Source: an uncultured Collinsella sp. (GTDB taxonomy: Bacteria; Actinomycetota; Coriobacteriia; Coriobacteriales; Coriobacteriaceae). Taken from it: 64,000 nucleotides of DNA. Made by a program: the position numbers and the translations under genes. Shown in pieces: positions 61,919 through 64,000 of the stretch. The stretch covers positions 15,337 to 79,336 of the forward strand of contig CAKTVQ010000005.1 of assembly GCA_934630375.1 (NCBI GenBank), read 5' to 3'. The notes beneath the pieces are model-generated. The model did no database searches. It was not told where the DNA came from and was given only the letters and a program-made list of their open reading frames with translations. How positions within the stretch are numbered: the stretch's first letter is position 1; each line of letters begins with the position of its first letter.

Positions 61919-61985
61919 AAACCGTCCCAACATTCGATGAAAATCGCGATTTTGGCGAAAAACGTCGAATGTTGGGACGGTTTTT
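61919..61985. repeat. Hairpin repeat family R1, copy d
   Basis: Perfect arms AAACCGTCCCAACATTCGA and its complement, with the centre ATGAAAATCGCGATTTTGGC also paired in part. It ends with TTTTT. Confidence 0.88.
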
Positions 61986-62145
61986 GTTGTGGGCGAGACG
62001 GTTTTCGCCGCAGGTCCGCCGGGTCGCGCCCTGCCAACCCGCCGTCCTCGTTACGTTTTCGCTGCATTTGGGTAAAGCGCCTGCTCCAAGCCGGCGTTGC
62101 CCTGTATACTAGAGCGGTTTAACTGTTATGCGGAAGGGAGCGCCT

Positions 62146-62457
62146 ATGGCACTCAGCGAGAAAGACGTGCGCGGCATCGCCGAGTACGCAAAGATCGCAC
62201 TGACCGATGACGAGCTCACCCAGATGACGTCCTACATGAACGACGCCGTCCAGATGCTCGAGCCCGTCTTGCAATATGACTTGCCCGACGTGGAGCCCAC
62301 GTTCCATCCCATCGGAAGCCTGTCCAACGTGATGGGCGACGACCTGCGCGAGCCCGAGCGCGACCTGCCGCTCGACGTTGCGCTGGAGAACGCTGGTAGC
62401 GCGCGCGACCGTTACTTCCGCGTGCCGTCCATTTTGGGAGAGGGGGAGAGCGAGTAA
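62146..62457 (+). CDS. gatC: Asp/Glu-tRNA amidotransferase subunit GatC
   Basis: A 103-residue GatC, with the family pattern (IAEYAKIALTDDE, MLEPV, LREPERD at the start of the C-terminal part, RYFRVPSILGE at the end). It stabilises GatA/GatB in making Gln-tRNA or Asn-tRNA from misacylated forms. The start is ATG 62146 behind GGAAGGGAG; an ATG at 62128 has no ribosome site. A -10 TATACT (62105-62110) lies upstream. Its stop overlaps the gatA start (TAATG). Confidence 0.93.
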   Translation: MALSEKDVRGIAEYAKIALTDDELTQMTSYMNDAVQMLEPVLQYDLPDVEPTFHPIGSLSNVMGDDLREPERDLPLDVALENAGSARDRYFRVPSILGEGESE

Positions 62458-63971
62458 TGGCCCAGAGCTTCGATTCCCTTACCGCCGCCCAGATCGCCGC
62501 GGGCGTTGCCGCCGGCGACTTTACCGCTACCGAGGTGGCCCAGGCCTCCCTTGCCGCCATCGAGGCGCGCGAGGGCGGGGTCCAAGCATTCCTGCAGGTG
62601 GCGCCCGAGCTTGCGCTTGAGGCCGCCGCGCGCGTGGATGCCGACCGTGCCGCCGGAAAGCCGCTGCCCCCGCTCGCGGGCGTGCCGCTGGCCATCAAGG
62701 ACAACATGAACCTTGTGGGCACGCGCACCACCTGCGCTTCCCGTATGCTCGAGAACTACCAGAGCGTCTACACCGCCACCTGCGTCCAGCGCATGCTCGA
62801 CGCCGGCTGCCTGCCCATGGGCAAGGCCAACATGGACGAGTTCGCCTTCGGTAGCTCTACCGAGAGCTCGGCCTTCCACCGCACCAACAACCCCTGGGAT
62901 ACCGAGCGCGTGCCCGGCGGCTCCTCGGGCGGCTCCGCTGCCGCCGTCGCCGCGGGCGAGGTCGCGCTCTCGCTGGGTTCGGACACCGGCGGCTCCATCC
63001 GCCAGCCGGCGGCGCTCTGCGGCGTGGTGGGCCTTAAGCCCACGTATGGCGCCGTGAGCCGCTACGGCGTGGTGGCCTTTGGTTCTTCGCTCGACCAGGT
63101 TGGCCCCTTTGGTCGCACGGTCGAGGACGTCGCGCTGGCCATGAACGCGCTCACCGGTGCGGGTCACGATCCGTACGACTGCACCAGCCAGGACTGCGCC
63201 GTCGACTTTACCGAGCACCTCAACGACAGCATCGAGGGCAAGCGCGTGGGCATCATCCCTGCGTTTATGGAGGCCGAGGGCCTGACGCCCGAGGTCAAGG
63301 CCGCTGTTCAGCGCGCCGCCCAGGAGCTGCAGAACCAGGGCGCCGAGCTGGTCGAGGTCGACCTGCCGCACCTGGACGCCGCCATCGCCGCCTACTACGT
63401 CATCGGCCCGGCCGAGGCGTTCTCCAACCTTGCCCGCTTCGATGGCATTCGCTATGGCTACCAGGAGGAGGGCTGCGCCAACCTGTCCGACCAGAGCTCG
63501 CTGTCGCGCGCCCACGGCTTTGGTGCCGAGGCCAAGCGCCGTCAGATGCTCGGCGCCTACCTGCTGAGCTCGGGCGTGTACGACAAGTATTACTACGCCG
63601 CGCAGAAGGCCCGTACGCTCATCACGCAGGACTACGACGCCGCGTATGCCAAGGTGGACACGATCCTGATGCCCGCCTCGCCGCGCACGGCCTTTAAGTT
63701 TGGCGAGATCAGCGACCCCACGCAGATGTACCTGTCCGACCTGTACACCATTTCGCTCAACATTTGCGGCAACGGTGGCATCTCGGTTCCGCTGGGCCTG
63801 GGCGAGGACAGCAAGCTGCCCGTTTCTGCCCAGCTGGTGGGGCCTGCCTTTAAGGACCGTCAGCTGCTCACGTTTGCCCGCGCCCTGGAGCGCGGCTTTG
63901 CCGATGCCGCCACGGGTGCGCCGGCGCTTTCCGTCGCGCCCGATTTTGCCGGGAAGGGAGGCGAGCTGTAA
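62457..63971 (+). CDS. gatA: Asp/Glu-tRNA amidotransferase subunit GatA
   Basis: A 504-residue amidase-signature protein. The catalytic Lys81 (LAIKDNM), the cis-Ser region PGGSSGGSAAA (156-157) and nucleophile Ser180 (SDTGGSIRQPAA) are in place. It hydrolyses glutamine to supply ammonia for the transamidation done by GatB. Its start overlaps gatC by one base and its stop overlaps gatB by one (TAATG), so the three are co-translated. Confidence 0.96.
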   Translation: MAQSFDSLTAAQIAAGVAAGDFTATEVAQASLAAIEAREGGVQAFLQVAPELALEAAARVDADRAAGKPLPPLAGVPLAIKDNMNLVGTRTTCASRMLENYQSVYTATCVQRMLDAGCLPMGKANMDEFAFGSSTESSAFHRTNNPWDTERVPGGSSGGSAAAVAAGEVALSLGSDTGGSIRQPAALCGVVGLKPTYGAVSRYGVVAFGSSLDQVGPFGRTVEDVALAMNALTGAGHDPYDCTSQDCAVDFTEHLNDSIEGKRVGIIPAFMEAEGLTPEVKAAVQRAAQELQNQGAELVEVDLPHLDAAIAAYYVIGPAEAFSNLARFDGIRYGYQEEGCANLSDQSSLSRAHGFGAEAKRRQMLGAYLLSSGVYDKYYYAAQKARTLITQDYDAAYAKVDTILMPASPRTAFKFGEISDPTQMYLSDLYTISLNICGNGGISVPLGLGEDSKLPVSAQLVGPAFKDRQLLTFARALERGFADAATGAPALSVAPDFAGKGGEL

Positions 63972-64000
63972 TGAAGGAGCTTTCCGAGGTCCTGCAGGAT
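63971..64000 (+). CDS. gatB: Asp/Glu-tRNA amidotransferase subunit GatB, start (partial)
   Basis: Only ten codons are inside the window (MKELSEVLQD). The coupled TAATG start after gatA and the order gatC-gatA-gatB identify it. The window ends within the gene. Confidence 0.8.
   Translation, partial: MKELSEVLQD

Overview
The window is high-GC bacterial DNA with actinobacterial coding style. The gene content (GlnR-like regulator, sortase-built pili, gatCAB, FadR/LacI regulators, a flavin/Fe-S old-yellow-type reductase) and the short intergenic hairpin families suggest a gut member of the Coriobacteriia, most likely a Collinsella. That genus call is an inference from gene style, not a database match. 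No rRNA, tRNA, CRISPR array or intact insertion sequence was seen.

Region 1 (1-31 kb) is mainly a pectin and hexuronate catabolic regulon. After the end of feoB and a small Fe-transport companion come a LacI-type regulator, uxaC-uxaB-uxaA, a GPH-type transporter, an intracellular polygalacturonase (GH28), a GH43 enzyme, a pectinesterase/esterase fusion, an SGNH esterase, a GH105 unsaturated uronyl hydrolase and a TIM-barrel isomerase. Further on are an RpiB-like isomerase (probable KduI/DhuI role), kduD, eda, kdgK and a second LacI regulator (kdgR-like). None of the enzymes has a signal peptide, so pectin fragments are probably imported and degraded in the cytoplasm. Galacturonate goes through uxaCBA and unsaturated uronate through kduI/kduD; both give 2-keto-3-deoxygluconate (KDG), which kdgK and eda convert to pyruvate and glyceraldehyde-3-phosphate. 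Two operator types mark the regulon: GGTGAACGTTCACC (uxaC, transporter, GH105, kduD, HIT gene) and GAAACCGATTTC-like (kdgK, a YczE-like gene, a GltD-like gene, HIT gene). Two leader elements on the minus strand, each present twice with conserved loops and different but still paired stems, look like undescribed structured RNAs.

Region 2 (31-44.9 kb) holds a HEPN/MNT toxin-antitoxin pair whose antitoxin is fused to a RelB/DinJ-like DNA-binding domain, a glutamine-synthetase-like gene lacking several metal ligands next to a glnR-like regulator, an HtrA protease, ligA, a MATE pump with its MerR regulator, and a heterodimeric ABC exporter. Region 3 (44.9-51.3 kb) holds a DUF559-like nuclease gene bracketed by two copies of one hairpin repeat, moaA, a moaC-mobB fusion, an MFS transporter and a HAD phosphatase.

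Region 4 (51.3-62 kb) is a sortase-assembled pilus locus (tip adhesin, minor pilin, major pilin, class C sortase) behind an AT-rich promoter region and interrupted by a two-gene regulator/nucleotidyltransferase module. The window ends in gatC-gatA-gatB. Intergenic DNA throughout carries several families of short hairpins and a set of longer, mutually unrelated near-perfect palindromes.
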